Assembly: GCA_910577745.1 (NCBI GenBank)
Contig: CAJTNG010000002.1
Span: 334,209-398,208 of the forward strand
DNA from: an uncultured Anaeroplasmataceae bacterium
Lineage (GTDB): Bacteria > Bacillota_I > Bacilli_A > Acholeplasmatales > Anaeroplasmataceae
Length of the DNA stretch: 64,000 nucleotides
Direction: 5' to 3'
Shown here: in pieces, positions 34,019 to 43,192 of the stretch
Layout of the letters: every line of letters begins with the position of its first letter
How positions within the stretch are numbered: position 1 is the first letter of the stretch
Translations under genes and position numbers: made by a program
The notes under the pieces: generated by a model
The model's database searches: none
The model's input: the letters and a program-made list of their open reading frames with translations, nothing else
What the model was told of the DNA's origin: nothing

Positions 34019-34861
34019 TTATTTTTTATTTTTATATAATAAATAAGTTTGGTACAACTCGTTTTTATTTGTATGCATTGCTTTTGCAACTTCTTTAATT
34101 GCTTCATTTGGCTTATATCCTAAAGCAATAAGCTCATCAATTTTTTTACATGGATCATCTAAAATAATTTCTTCTTTACATCCATCCACCAACAGAACCA
34201 TTTCCCCCTTTAAAGGAAGAATAGATTGAATTTCCTCAATCGTTCCTCTTGCATACTCTTCAAAAGTTTTAGTTAGTTCTCTAGCTAAAACAATCTGTCG
34301 ATTCCCAAATATAGCCAACAGATCTGCCAAAGTATCTTCTATACGATGCGGTGCCTCATAAAAAATCAAAGTGTGAGAAACATATTTCAGTTCTTCTAGT
34401 TCTTGTTTTCTTTTTGATGCTTTCGCATCTAAAAAGCCATAAAAGGTATATGGCATAGGCGCAAGTCCAGAGGCAATTAAGGCACTAATCCCAGCAGATG
34501 CTCCAGGAATAGTGGAAACAGCTATATCATTTTCTATAGCCATTTGAACCAGTTTAAATCCAGGGTCTGATATCACAGGAAGTCCAGCATCAGAGATTAT
34601 TGCTAATTTCATCCCTGATTTCAATTCATTTAAAATTTGTTCTGATTTTAACTCTTGATTAAACTCATGATAACTCTCAAGCTTTGAAGAAATATTATAA
34701 TGTTTTAATAAGACTAAAGAGTTTCTTGTGTCTTCTGCATAAATCTTATCCGCGTTTTTTAATACTTCCACAGCTCGGAATGTCATATCCGCTAAATTTC
34801 CTATTGGCGTTGCCACTAAAAATAGGATAGCTTTACCTTTATCAAAACTACGAATTCTCAT
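34019..34861 (-). CDS. rsmI: 16S rRNA 2'-O-methyltransferase RsmI
   Basis: 280 residues. SAM-binding tetrapyrrole-methylase fold with LFLVATPIGNLADMTFRAVEVL, YAEDTRN, AIISDAGLPVISDPG, IPGASAGISALIASGL and FYEAPHRI. RsmI methylates C1402 of 16S rRNA. Its position beside trmN6/yabB and yaaT in the tmk-holB cluster is the conserved Firmicutes order. The start overlaps the upstream TerB-like gene by 1 nt. Confidence 0.95.
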   Translation of the reverse strand: MRIRSFDKGKAILFLVATPIGNLADMTFRAVEVLKNADKIYAEDTRNSLVLLKHYNISSKLESYHEFNQELKSEQILNELKSGMKLAIISDAGLPVISDPGFKLVQMAIENDIAVSTIPGASAGISALIASGLAPMPYTFYGFLDAKASKRKQELEELKYVSHTLIFYEAPHRIEDTLADLLAIFGNRQIVLARELTKTFEEYARGTIEEIQSILPLKGEMVLLVDGCKEEIILDDPCKKIDELIALGYKPNEAIKEVAKAMHTNKNELYQTYLLYKNKK

Positions 34862-35268
34862 TAGTTTTTAATTACGCGAATTGCCTTTTCTCTTAAATCT
34901 CTTTCCGCATAGACGATAGAGATTAATTCACGACGCTTTTCTGCAGATATATCAAATTTCTTTTGGATTTTTTCTAAGAACAACAATTCAGATGTATTAT
35001 ATAAATCATCTTCCATAGAAATGGTTACCAAGTTCAGATACACAACATTCTTTACTACCTTATTACTTTTGGCAAAAAAATCAATTGTGTTTTCAACAGA
35101 ATCAGTCAAACGGAAAGAATACTCGTCTTTAACCTCATCTAACTCTGCCATCATTTTAGTAAGAATTCGCTTTTCATATTGGGTAGGTTCTCCATCAATA
35201 TCTACCATATAAATTGCCAAATCCAAAAATTTAAGCATTTCCTTTTTATTTAATAAACTTAAGAACAT
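34861..35268 (-). CDS. TerB-like helical protein
   Basis: 135 residues, all-helical and acidic. The start (LKFLDLAIYMVDIDGEPTQYEKRIL) and the later SELLFLEKIQKKFDIS recall the TerB domain, where two acidic helices bind metal. No other domain. It sits between the trmN6-like and rsmI genes, where Bacillus carries other small genes. Function not known; TerB family at moderate confidence. Confidence 0.5.
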   Translation of the reverse strand: MFLSLLNKKEMLKFLDLAIYMVDIDGEPTQYEKRILTKMMAELDEVKDEYSFRLTDSVENTIDFFAKSNKVVKNVVYLNLVTISMEDDLYNTSELLFLEKIQKKFDISAEKRRELISIVYAERDLREKAIRVIKN

Positions 35269-35273
35269 TTAAA

Positions 35274-36020
35274 TCACTCCTCTTCATAATTATATATTCT
35301 TAATACTTCTTTTGTCCACTGATTGTCTTCGTTATAAACAATTAGTGGGGGTAATACTACAAGTCCCCCCTCTGAACCATCTTTAATACCTTCAATTAAA
35401 ATATGGTTACATGGACTACCAAGTTTCGGATAAACAAATCTTAACCGCTTTGGTTCAATTTGATGCTCTTTTAAAACTTCTAAAATTTCTAACAAACGGT
35501 CAGGCCTGTGAACCATCGCAAAGCGTCCTTTAGAATTTAACAAAACCGAAGCTTCTTGAACTATATCCTTTAAAGTTGCCATAATCTCATGACGAGCAAT
35601 TGCTTTTTTATCATTGGGATTCAAATGGTGATCTCCAACCTTAAAAAATGGGGGATTACAGGTCACGACTTCAAAACAGTTTTTTCCAATTTTATTGGAT
35701 ATTCCAATCAAGTTATCCAAATGCATTGTTATTTGATCTTCTAAATGATTTTCCTGTATGGACTGCACAGCAAGATTATAGGAATTCTCTTGAATTTCCA
35801 CTCCCTCGATTTTTGCATTGGTCCGTAAGGACAAATATAAAGGAATTGGCGCATTTCCACTACATAAATCACAAATTCTTTTGGTCCGTTTAGTAATAGA
35901 AACGAAATCTGCCAAAAGCATTGTATCTATGGAAAAATGAAATGCTTCGGTATCTTGATATATTTTCAGCAAAGGTCTACCAAGTAGTTCATTACTCACT
36001 ATCGGCATCGTCTTCTTCAC
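35274..36020 (-). CDS. trmN6: TrmN6-like tRNA1(Val) A37 methyltransferase
   Basis: 248 residues. Rossmann-fold N6-adenine methyltransferase with ICDLCSGNAPIPLYL for SAM binding and the catalytic VTCNPPFF. Homologues (YfiC/YabB) methylate A37 of tRNA1(Val). The start lies within the 3' end of yaaT (overlap 29 nt), an arrangement preserved in many Firmicutes. The family is well supported; the exact tRNA target is from homology. Confidence 0.85.
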   Translation of the reverse strand: MKKTMPIVSNELLGRPLLKIYQDTEAFHFSIDTMLLADFVSITKRTKRICDLCSGNAPIPLYLSLRTNAKIEGVEIQENSYNLAVQSIQENHLEDQITMHLDNLIGISNKIGKNCFEVVTCNPPFFKVGDHHLNPNDKKAIARHEIMATLKDIVQEASVLLNSKGRFAMVHRPDRLLEILEVLKEHQIEPKRLRFVYPKLGSPCNHILIEGIKDGSEGGLVVLPPLIVYNEDNQWTKEVLRIYNYEEE

Positions 36021-36849
36021 CCTTGCGCTTATCCATTGCTCTTACAAATTCAATATCATCTAATTTTAAGAACCCAAATTTATTATCCTCTTCAATATAT
36101 TTTACTTTACAATTTCGATTTAATACATCACAAGATAATACTTTAGCAGGACCATCTGCAGTTTTAACAATATCACCCACATCAGGAGCATACTTACGCA
36201 ACTCCTTATATAAATCATTTTCATAATTGATGCAGCATAATAGTTTTCCACAATTTCCGCTTATCTTAACAGGATTTAAAGATAAGTTTTGATTTTTTGC
36301 CATCTTTACAGATACATTCTCAAACTCTGTAATAAAAGTGCGACAACAGACAATTAACCCACAAGGTCCAATGCCTCCAAAAACTTTAGCTCCATCTCTA
36401 GAGCCCACCTGGCGTAACTCAATTCTAGTATGATATAAATCAGCCAAACGCTTTACCAGTTCTCTAAAATCTATTCGATTTTCTGATTCAAAATATATAA
36501 TCAGTTTTGTTCTATCTAAAGTATATTCTGCCTCTAAAACTTTAATAGGTAAATCTAGCTCTTTTGCTATAACTTTAGTCTGTTTAATAATTTGCGGTTC
36601 ATCCGCCTTGTTTTTTTCATAGGTTTCAATATCTGTTTTGGTTGCTATACGAACAATATCCTTTAGTTCAGAAGATAAATCTTTTTCGTCTAAATCAAAT
36701 ATCTCACCTGTACAAAAGCCAAGTTCAATACCACGAATTGTATTCACGATAACTGACATTCCGTCCCGCAAAGACTCTCCTGCCGTTCCAAAAAAATATC
36801 GTTTACCTAATGGTTTAAATTTTACTCGAATTGCTTTCAAATGTATCAC
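35992..36849 (-). CDS. yaaT: PSP1-domain protein YaaT
   Basis: 285 residues. PSP1 domain with the run of cysteines FGGIGPCGLIVCCRTFITEF and SGNCGKLLCCINYE. In Bacillus this is YaaT (RicT), part of the RicAFT complex that controls RNase Y processing and sporulation phosphorelay. Encoded directly after holB (3-nt gap), as in Bacillus. The cysteines can bind an iron-sulfur cluster in the complex. The acidic tail overlaps the next gene. Confidence 0.92.
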   Translation of the reverse strand: MIHLKAIRVKFKPLGKRYFFGTAGESLRDGMSVIVNTIRGIELGFCTGEIFDLDEKDLSSELKDIVRIATKTDIETYEKNKADEPQIIKQTKVIAKELDLPIKVLEAEYTLDRTKLIIYFESENRIDFRELVKRLADLYHTRIELRQVGSRDGAKVFGGIGPCGLIVCCRTFITEFENVSVKMAKNQNLSLNPVKISGNCGKLLCCINYENDLYKELRKYAPDVGDIVKTADGPAKVLSCDVLNRNCKVKYIEEDNKFGFLKLDDIEFVRAMDKRKGEEDDADSE

Positions 36850-36852
36850 ATC

Positions 36853-37812
36853 CTAAAATAATTTAGAAATTAATTCATGAAATATATTTTTAGCAGAAAT
36901 GTTATAATCTAATTTGGAATACAACTCAAGTATTAAAGAAAATTGTTTCTTTAACACTCCCATATCTACTTTTAAATACATTAATATTTTATCATATAAA
37001 CCTGTCAAAAGCAAATCTTCTTTGTCACTCACCTTAAATATATCTTCATAAAATGCTATGAGCCATTTGAAAAATAAGGGGATAGATTCATTGGTAATTT
37101 TTGCCTGTCTATCCACAAAAAACAGGACTGCCTGTTTCTTATTTCTTATATTTAAAAAATCAAGAAAAAAAGATTTCATATCTTTAAATAAAGGGGATAA
37201 TACTCCATCTTTTGCCATAGAAAAATTATTAGTTAAAAGACTACTTAAAGCAGCATCCAGGTCATCAATTCCTTCTGCTTTCAATTGTTCAGCCAACTGC
37301 TTCACTTCTATAGATGGAAAATGAATTAAGGAGCATCGAGATACAATTGTTGAAACAACATTGGCCAACTCCCTTGCAATAAAAATTCCAATAATCGGCG
37401 TTGTATTAGCGGGATCCTCAATAAACTTTAAAAGACTATTTTGGGCAGACTGAGAAGCCGTATCTATTCCATCTACAATATATATTCTAGGACCATCTAC
37501 CAAAGAGGTTTTAGAAAACTCTTCTTGTAACTCTGTAATTTGTTCTTTTGAAATTAATTTTTTAGTTTCTAAAATGCCAACATATGTTACATTTAGATGC
37601 TTGCCTTCTAAAATGCTATTACAGGTTTCACAGGCCAAGCACCCATCATTCGGACAATAAAATAAGCTGGCCAATGCATACGCCATCTCTTTTTTCCCAA
37701 CACCTTCTTCACCATAGAATAAATAGGCATGAGACAAACGATCTTTTCTCTTGTTCCTTTTTAACATTTCAAAAATATGTTTTTGACTAGAAATTATGGA
37801 TAAGGTATTCAT
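36853..37812 (-). CDS. holB: DNA polymerase III delta' subunit
   Basis: 319 residues. AAA+ clamp-loader fold with YLFYGEEGVGKKEMA (P-loop), a zinc-binding cysteine group (CPNDGCLACETC) and SQNSLLKFIEDPANTT. Part of the clamp loader that opens the beta clamp at the replication fork. Four bp after tmk and before yaaT, the conserved order. Length is usual for delta'. Confidence 0.92.
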   Translation of the reverse strand: MNTLSIISSQKHIFEMLKRNKRKDRLSHAYLFYGEEGVGKKEMAYALASLFYCPNDGCLACETCNSILEGKHLNVTYVGILETKKLISKEQITELQEEFSKTSLVDGPRIYIVDGIDTASQSAQNSLLKFIEDPANTTPIIGIFIARELANVVSTIVSRCSLIHFPSIEVKQLAEQLKAEGIDDLDAALSSLLTNNFSMAKDGVLSPLFKDMKSFFLDFLNIRNKKQAVLFFVDRQAKITNESIPLFFKWLIAFYEDIFKVSDKEDLLLTGLYDKILMYLKVDMGVLKKQFSLILELYSKLDYNISAKNIFHELISKLF

Positions 37813-37816
37813 AAAA

Positions 37817-38437
37817 TCACCTACCTATAAAATCTAAAACCTTTTGGACACAATCCTCACATAAGGCATCTAATTCTTTATTTCCATCTATCTTTACGAA
37901 TCGATTCGGATATAGTTTCTCTACCTCTAAATATCCATCATACACCGCTTTGTGAAAGGAAATGTCTTCTAAATCTAATCTATCCGATTTATTTCTCTGT
38001 GCTAAACGTTGTAATGCGACATCAGGTTTAACGTCAATGAATAAAGTTAAATCTGGCAGATGATGTAAAGCAAAATGATTGATCTTAAGAATAGCATCCA
38101 TTCCTAATCCTCTTGCATACCCTTGGTAAGCCAAAGATGAATCCAAATAACGATCGCAAATGACAACCATTCCCTGTTCTAAAGCAGGTAAAACTTTTTC
38201 TTTCAAATGCTGCATTCTGCTAGCTGCATACAATAGAGCCTCTGTTTCTTCTGTCATAGCTGTGTTTCTAATATCTAAAATAATACTTCGAATCTGTTCA
38301 GCAATTTCTATTCCTCCTGGTTCTCTTGTAGAGATATATGGAATATTATGTTGTTGTAATACAGCGCATACTTCTTTAATAATCGTGGTTTTACCGCTAC
38401 ACTCTCCACCCTCAAAAGTGATAAATAATCCTTTCAT
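37817..38437 (-). CDS. tmk: Thymidylate kinase
   Basis: 206 residues. P-loop FEGGECSGKTT, the DRY motif CDRYLDSSLAYQG, and TREPGG characterise TMP kinase, which makes dTDP from dTMP. It is first of the tmk-holB-yaaT-trmN6-rsmI series. The P-loop Cys where Gly/Asp is common is within family variation. A GGAGG site precedes the ATG. Confidence 0.95.
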   Translation of the reverse strand: MKGLFITFEGGECSGKTTIIKEVCAVLQQHNIPYISTREPGGIEIAEQIRSIILDIRNTAMTEETEALLYAASRMQHLKEKVLPALEQGMVVICDRYLDSSLAYQGYARGLGMDAILKINHFALHHLPDLTLFIDVKPDVALQRLAQRNKSDRLDLEDISFHKAVYDGYLEVEKLYPNRFVKIDGNKELDALCEDCVQKVLDFIGR

Positions 38438-38447
38438 ACTATACCTC

Positions 38448-39242
38448 CTACTTCAGCCAAGTCTGACATATTTCATAATATTGTTTCATTTCTTCTACAC
38501 ATGCATCTACTGCTGTTTTAAACTCTGATTCTGCTTTAAAACTATTTGGTTTGGAAAACTCTTTTTTATCTACCGCAACAAATAAATATCCTGTATGATT
38601 TATAACAGAGAAGAAAAATGCATTTTTAGGCAGAGTTCCTCCCTCCCAGTTTATTTCTTTTTTTGAATAAATAAAATAATCCTTCATAGTTGATTTCATA
38701 AAGTCATTTTTCAAATATGCTTTATCCTTAGTAGATACTATCATATCCTGCTGAAAAACTCCAATATTTTTAAAAACAAAAACATCTATATATTTTGACT
38801 GCACCTCAAAATGAAAAAAATTTTTACCAGCTTTAATATGGTAATATTCAAAAGGAATATCTTCTTCTTGACCCACCAAAGCAAAGAGATACTCAAAATC
38901 CATACGCTTCATGAAAAGTAAAGAATTATCTACTATACTTAAAAAATCAGCCTTTTGCAGAACTTTATAGTTAGGTCCTATAATTTCATTTAATATTCTA
39001 TTATATTTTTTAGATAGCTTTACAAAAAAATAAATCGTAATAAAAAGCCCTACCACTGAAACCACAATAAAAACCACTGTGATAATTTTTGTAATAAATA
39101 TTACGGTTGTCTCTTCTTTAGAGGCATCAAATATCTCTTCACACAATATCCCAGCTATGCCTAACATAACTGTACAGATTACCATAGATACAAAACAAGC
39201 TTTATTTAATTTATATAATTTTAATAAATTATTTTTCTGCAT
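38448..39242 (-). CDS. Unknown membrane-anchored protein
   Basis: 264 residues from the ATG at 39242 (AAGAGG upstream); an 11-codon longer frame is possible. Two helices (about 13-35 and 48-72) are followed by a soluble domain of about 190 residues, beta-rich with FFHFEVQSKYIDVFVFKN and GYLFVAVDKKEF. The layout resembles DUF3137-like proteins but I cannot confirm it. Ends 10 bp before tmk, so possibly co-transcribed. No function assigned. Confidence 0.55.
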   Translation of the reverse strand: MQKNNLLKLYKLNKACFVSMVICTVMLGIAGILCEEIFDASKEETTVIFITKIITVVFIVVSVVGLFITIYFFVKLSKKYNRILNEIIGPNYKVLQKADFLSIVDNSLLFMKRMDFEYLFALVGQEEDIPFEYYHIKAGKNFFHFEVQSKYIDVFVFKNIGVFQQDMIVSTKDKAYLKNDFMKSTMKDYFIYSKKEINWEGGTLPKNAFFFSVINHTGYLFVAVDKKEFSKPNSFKAESEFKTAVDACVEEMKQYYEICQTWLK

Positions 39243-39283
39243 ACCTATCCATCCTCTTATGTAATATCTTATCATATTTAGGC

Positions 39284-39311
39284 AAATAAATAAAGCACCA
39301 AATGGTGCTTT
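39284..39311 (-). terminator. Terminator of the 212-residue membrane protein gene
   Basis: On the minus strand: AAAGCACC / GGTGCTTT then TATTTATTT. Confidence 0.65.
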
Positions 39312-39317
39312 CCAACA

Positions 39318-39956
39318 TTATTCTTGATGATTTTTAATCTCTAAAAATAACTTCTTTGAATAGCGAAATCCAAACAGTTTGTCAATGCCAATCCCGATAT
39401 AAAAAGCCACAATTCCCGCTATCGCAATAATAATATCCATCATCGTATCATGTAAAGGAGATAGTCCCAAAGCAATAGATTCTTCTACTCTTTGACTATC
39501 GGTTCCAAAAAGTGAGTCTAAAGTAAATTCATAAATTTCCCAAAGTCCTGCTGCCCCCATCGTGATGAAAAAAATAAGAATTAAAAATACCGCCTTATTT
39601 AAATGTTCTCCACCAAAATTTAAAAGCACAAAAGCCACAATAACACTAAAGAAAAATCCAAAATATCCATGAAGAATCATATCCCAACTAGGTATCCGGT
39701 CATAAAAATTAAAAGCCCCACCTAAATCTAAAGCTAATATTAAATGAACCATCATAAGATAAAGTGCAATGAGAGGAATATGCACAATTTTTAAATGAAT
39801 GAGTATCGTAGCTATACTTAACAATACTGGAGCAACCAGTATCTGAACATATGTCAATATCTCTTGATTTTTTTCAGTCACTCCATAAACGATTAAAACA
39901 ATACCTGTGACTATAACATCAATTATTAAAGGTATAAAATTTTTTAGGTTCTTCAT
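39318..39956 (-). CDS. Multi-TM membrane protein (DUF2238-like)
   Basis: 212 residues with about six membrane helices. Conserved-looking polar positions FYDRIPSWDMILHGYFGFF, GLWEIYEFTLDSLFGTD and SPLHDTMMDIIIAI recall the YjdF/DUF2238 family of inner-membrane proteins of unknown function. Single gene followed by its own terminator. AAGGATG lies upstream. Confidence 0.6.
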   Translation of the reverse strand: MKNLKNFIPLIIDVIVTGIVLIVYGVTEKNQEILTYVQILVAPVLLSIATILIHLKIVHIPLIALYLMMVHLILALDLGGAFNFYDRIPSWDMILHGYFGFFFSVIVAFVLLNFGGEHLNKAVFLILIFFITMGAAGLWEIYEFTLDSLFGTDSQRVEESIALGLSPLHDTMMDIIIAIAGIVAFYIGIGIDKLFGFRYSKKLFLEIKNHQE

Positions 39957-40049
39957 AACAACACATCCTTGATATTAATATATGTATTTTATCATAAAAG
40001 ATAAGGTTTGTATATTAAGAAATGTCACATTTCGACAACTCTATTTAAA

Positions 40050-40074
40050 CAAAAAAGAGTTCTTATCGAACTCT
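40050..40074 (-). terminator. Terminator of the CBM20 gene
   Basis: On the minus strand: AGAGTTC-GATAA-GAACTCT followed by TTTTTGTTT; it overlaps the stop codon. Confidence 0.75.
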
Positions 40075-40384
40075 AATCTGAAAATCTTGGAATTTCTACT
40101 ACATAAATCAAATCTTTTTGTGGGGTAATTAGGTGATTGGGAACTTCTTCTTCATACCAACCTTTTTCCACAGAATCCCAAGATTTTCCAGATAAAACCT
40201 TAAATTCTACTAGTTCTCCTAAAGGGAGTAATTTGGTAGTATGAAATATTCTTTTTTCTTCGTCATACTCCAACTTGACTGCTTTAGCAGGGTTCCATAG
40301 TCCTAAAGATGCAGTTGACCCAACAATGTATACTTCCTTACTAGCTGTAGTAGAAATACGGATTTCAACTTTCGTATTGGCCAT
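40073..40384 (-). CDS. Stand-alone CBM20 starch-binding protein
   Basis: 103 residues that are almost exactly one CBM20 module: VEIRISTTASKEVYIVGSTASLGLWNPAKAVKLEY with the binding-site Trp, then EFKVLSGKSWDSVEKGWYEE. CBM20 domains bind starch or glycogen and are usually attached to amylases; here there is no enzyme and no signal peptide. Cytosolic glycogen binding is therefore possible. It overlaps the upstream membrane protein gene by 20 nt and is probably co-translated with it. Confidence 0.8.
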   Translation of the reverse strand: MANTKVEIRISTTASKEVYIVGSTASLGLWNPAKAVKLEYDEEKRIFHTTKLLPLGELVEFKVLSGKSWDSVEKGWYEEEVPNHLITPQKDLIYVVEIPRFSD

Positions 40385-40919
40385 AATCTTCTCCTTCCTC
40401 TAAAATTTCAGCATTATACATCTGGCTTAAAAATGTATCTATCATATCATCAATGACTCTTATAAATTTTACTTTTTCTAAATATTCATAATCTTCTCTA
40501 TCCAAAGGATATTCTTTTTTAGGATTACGACCAAAGCCTGTCGTAACCCATGCCGTTAAAATGACTTTATGATCTTCTATCTTATACGTCATATATTTTC
40601 TAGCTGTAGATATAAAGCTTCCATATCTATATACTTTTTCCTTTCGATATCGGATTTGCTTAAATTTTCTATCCTGTATAAATTCCTGCAAAACCCTGTC
40701 TGCTTCTTCATCAAAAAAAGTAAATTCAATTTCATACGTTGAACGTGATGGGTTGGGATTATTCTTTCCTACAAAATAACTAAGCAAATAAAAAACCACA
40801 CCCAAAATGAGAAAGAACGATCCTACACCTATAAAAATTGAATTAGGTCTTGCTAATGATGCACCAAAACAACAACCTCCTATTAGAGTGCACATTAAGC
40901 CACATATGTAAAGCACCAT
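40365..40919 (-). CDS. Unknown two-TM protein
   Basis: 184 residues with two N-terminal helices (about 3-22 and 30-48) and a cytosolic or external charged domain. No family recognised. Coupled by a 20-nt overlap with the CBM20 gene, which suggests a shared role. It may anchor or recruit the carbohydrate-binding protein at the membrane; this is inference. Confidence 0.55.
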   Translation of the reverse strand: MVLYICGLMCTLIGGCCFGASLARPNSIFIGVGSFFLILGVVFYLLSYFVGKNNPNPSRSTYEIEFTFFDEEADRVLQEFIQDRKFKQIRYRKEKVYRYGSFISTARKYMTYKIEDHKVILTAWVTTGFGRNPKKEYPLDREDYEYLEKVKFIRVIDDMIDTFLSQMYNAEILEEGEDYGQYES

Positions 40920-40984
40920 AATATCTTCTCCTACTTTCTTATATCATATCATATTTTATTACGTTTTAAAATAAGCTAACTTAT

Positions 40985-42349
40985 TTATTTTATAAAGAAA
41001 CGAATCCATTTACTTTTCTTTTTTGTATAAGGCGTGTATCGGATAGGTAAATCTGGAAAATTTGCTTTATGTACCATGGATTTATAATGAGTAAACGTAG
41101 AAAAACTATCTTTACCATGATACTTTCCTAGTCCTGAAGTTTTAATGCCTCCAAAAGATAAATCTTTCACTGCTAAATGAATGACTGTATCATTGATACA
41201 TCCTCCACCAAAAGAAATTCTTGATGTTGCATATCCAATATTCTGTTTCGATGTAGAAAATATGTAAAGTGCTAAAGGGTTAGGATTTTTATGGATTATA
41301 CTTGTTAACTCTTCAAAAGTGGCAAAGGTAAGAATGGGTAAAATCGGTCCAAATATCTCTTCCTGCATGATTTTATCATCTAGTTTTGCTTCTACAAGGG
41401 TTGCCTCAATTTTTAGGCTTTTCCTATCACTTCCACCCCCATATACAATGGAAGTATCTTTTAAGTAGGAGCAAAGTCTTTCAAAATGTTGTTCATTAAT
41501 GATATGAACCAAATCACTATTCTTTACTCCATTTGGATAAAGATCCTGAATAGCTGCTATTAAAGCCTGAATGAATGCATCTTTCACCTCTTCTTTTACT
41601 AAAAGATAATCTGGTGCCACACAGGTTTGCCCCGCATTCAAAAACTTTCCAAATATAATTCTTTTTGCAGCAATTTTTAAATTTGCCGTTTCATCTACAA
41701 TCCCTGGACTTTTCCCTCCAAGTTCCAATGTGACTGGCGTTAAAGTATGACTTGCCATTTCATATACTTTTCTTCCAACCTCTGTTCCTCCTGTAAAAAA
41801 TATATAATCAAATTCATATTCTAATATCTCTATAGCTACTGCTTTGCCTCCCAAAACTACAGAAACATACGTTTGAGGAAAGACGGATTCAATAAGTGAT
41901 TTTAACAATAAACTTGTAGCAACAGAATATTCCGAAGGTTTTAATATCACCGTATTTCCTGCCGCAATACTTCCAATCAAAGGTTGTAAAGAGAGTAATA
42001 TAGGATAGTTCCATGGGGACAGAATCAAAGTGTTACCATAAGGACATGGAACCTCGTAGCACTTGGATTTAAACTGTGAGAGAGGAGAATGACATTTTCT
42101 AGGTTTCATATTCTTTTTTAAATGTTTTATTTGGTAAGTAATTTCCTGTAAAACAAGTCCAATCTCACACATATAAGCTTCTGTTTTGCTTTTCCCTAAA
42201 TCTTTAAACAAAGCATCATAAATGTCTTGTTCATATTGAAATATAGCCTGTTTTAAAGCGACTAAATATTTTTTTCTAACTTTAAAATCTAAAGTTTTTC
42301 CTTCTTCATAAAACTTTTTTTGATTATGCAATAAATCCTTGATTTCCAT
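40985..42349 (-). CDS. Aldehyde dehydrogenase
   Basis: 454 residues. NAD(P)-dependent aldehyde dehydrogenase with SPWNYPILLSLQPL, the catalytic Glu in TLELGGKSPGIV, the nucleophile Cys in FLNAGQTCVAPDYLL and NPNPLALYIF. It belongs to the shorter class 3-like group (YwdH/fatty-aldehyde type). A hydrophobic/basic end (KKKSKWIRFFIK) may associate with membrane, as in fatty-aldehyde enzymes. Preceded by a GGAGGAG site. Substrate not determined. Confidence 0.92.
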   Translation of the reverse strand: MEIKDLLHNQKKFYEEGKTLDFKVRKKYLVALKQAIFQYEQDIYDALFKDLGKSKTEAYMCEIGLVLQEITYQIKHLKKNMKPRKCHSPLSQFKSKCYEVPCPYGNTLILSPWNYPILLSLQPLIGSIAAGNTVILKPSEYSVATSLLLKSLIESVFPQTYVSVVLGGKAVAIEILEYEFDYIFFTGGTEVGRKVYEMASHTLTPVTLELGGKSPGIVDETANLKIAAKRIIFGKFLNAGQTCVAPDYLLVKEEVKDAFIQALIAAIQDLYPNGVKNSDLVHIINEQHFERLCSYLKDTSIVYGGGSDRKSLKIEATLVEAKLDDKIMQEEIFGPILPILTFATFEELTSIIHKNPNPLALYIFSTSKQNIGYATSRISFGGGCINDTVIHLAVKDLSFGGIKTSGLGKYHGKDSFSTFTHYKSMVHKANFPDLPIRYTPYTKKKSKWIRFFIK

Positions 42350-42362
42350 TTCTTCTCCTCCT

Positions 42363-42395
42363 AAAACAAAGAAAAGGAAAGCGACTCACTTTCCT
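42363..42395 (-). terminator. Terminator of the PAP2 gene
   Basis: On the minus strand: AGGAAAG-TGAGTCG-CTTTCCT followed by TTTCTTTGTTTT. Confidence 0.65.
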
Positions 42396-42398
42396 AAC

Positions 42399-43064
42399 TT
42401 ATGCTTTACATACATTTTTTTCAGCAAAAAATTTTGATATTCCATATACCAATAAGAACATAGCCAACCCCAAGAACAACCCCCCCAATGCATCTGTCAT
42501 CCAGTGCATTTTTGACAATATTCTTCCTACAAACGAAATACAAAGTAATGTGCTAATTCCCACATACCCTGCAAAACAATATTTTTTATTATTGCTATTT
42601 CTTTTCGTAATAATCGCACAGCTTTCTAAAAGCGTAAACGTAGAAAACATGATGTGTGTAGAAGGAAAAGAAGCTTCTGTTCCACTTACATCTATCGGTC
42701 TAACATTAACAACCCATAAAAAATCGAATACAACCCAAACTATTAATATAATACCTATGCCAACACCAAATGCCAAAATATCTTTATCAACTTTGAATAA
42801 GCTTTTCCGTTCTACGACTTGTTTTAACCCATAAATGCCCATTCCAAAAACAAATCCAGCACTAACATAAAGAATCACATCCGTTAAAACATCCCACATC
42901 TTATTATATTTTTTCACTAAAAAAAATTGGTTGATAGTAGCAAGACCAACTTCGTTAATACCAACCATTTGTTTATCAACAAACGCTAAAAGTACGGTTA
43001 ATATATTAAATAATACTAAAAAAATTATCCCAAATAATATAAATCTATTAAAATATTTTTTCAT
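42399..43064 (-). CDS. PAP2-family phosphatase
   Basis: 221 residues with six predicted helices. The PAP2 motifs are NVRPIDVSG (first), FPSTHIMFS (second, catalytic His) and SKMHWMTDALGG (third, nucleophile His). The Lys of the KX6RP motif is not obvious. Such membrane enzymes dephosphorylate undecaprenyl pyrophosphate or phosphatidic acid on the outer face. Single gene; substrate not predictable. Confidence 0.85.
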   Translation of the reverse strand: MKKYFNRFILFGIIFLVLFNILTVLLAFVDKQMVGINEVGLATINQFFLVKKYNKMWDVLTDVILYVSAGFVFGMGIYGLKQVVERKSLFKVDKDILAFGVGIGIILIVWVVFDFLWVVNVRPIDVSGTEASFPSTHIMFSTFTLLESCAIITKRNSNNKKYCFAGYVGISTLLCISFVGRILSKMHWMTDALGGLFLGLAMFLLVYGISKFFAEKNVCKA

Positions 43065-43149
43065 AAGCTACTTCCTTTATATTAAAAAATAATAAATCTC
43101 CAATTTATTATAACATGTTTCTAGTATTTGTCTATATATAATTGTTGGT

Positions 43150-43184
43150 AAAGTAAAGAAGGGAATGACTTTTTAGTCATCCCC
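43150..43184 (-). terminator. Terminator of the large InlB-repeat lipoprotein gene
   Basis: On the minus strand: GGGATGACT-AAAA-AGTCATTCCC followed by TTCTTTAC. Confidence 0.6.
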
Positions 43185-43192
43185 ATAATCAA

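Noticed and set aside
36853-37812. Reading the cysteine group in the holB product as a frameshift or fusion
   Set aside because: The zinc-binding cysteines are normal for delta' subunits.
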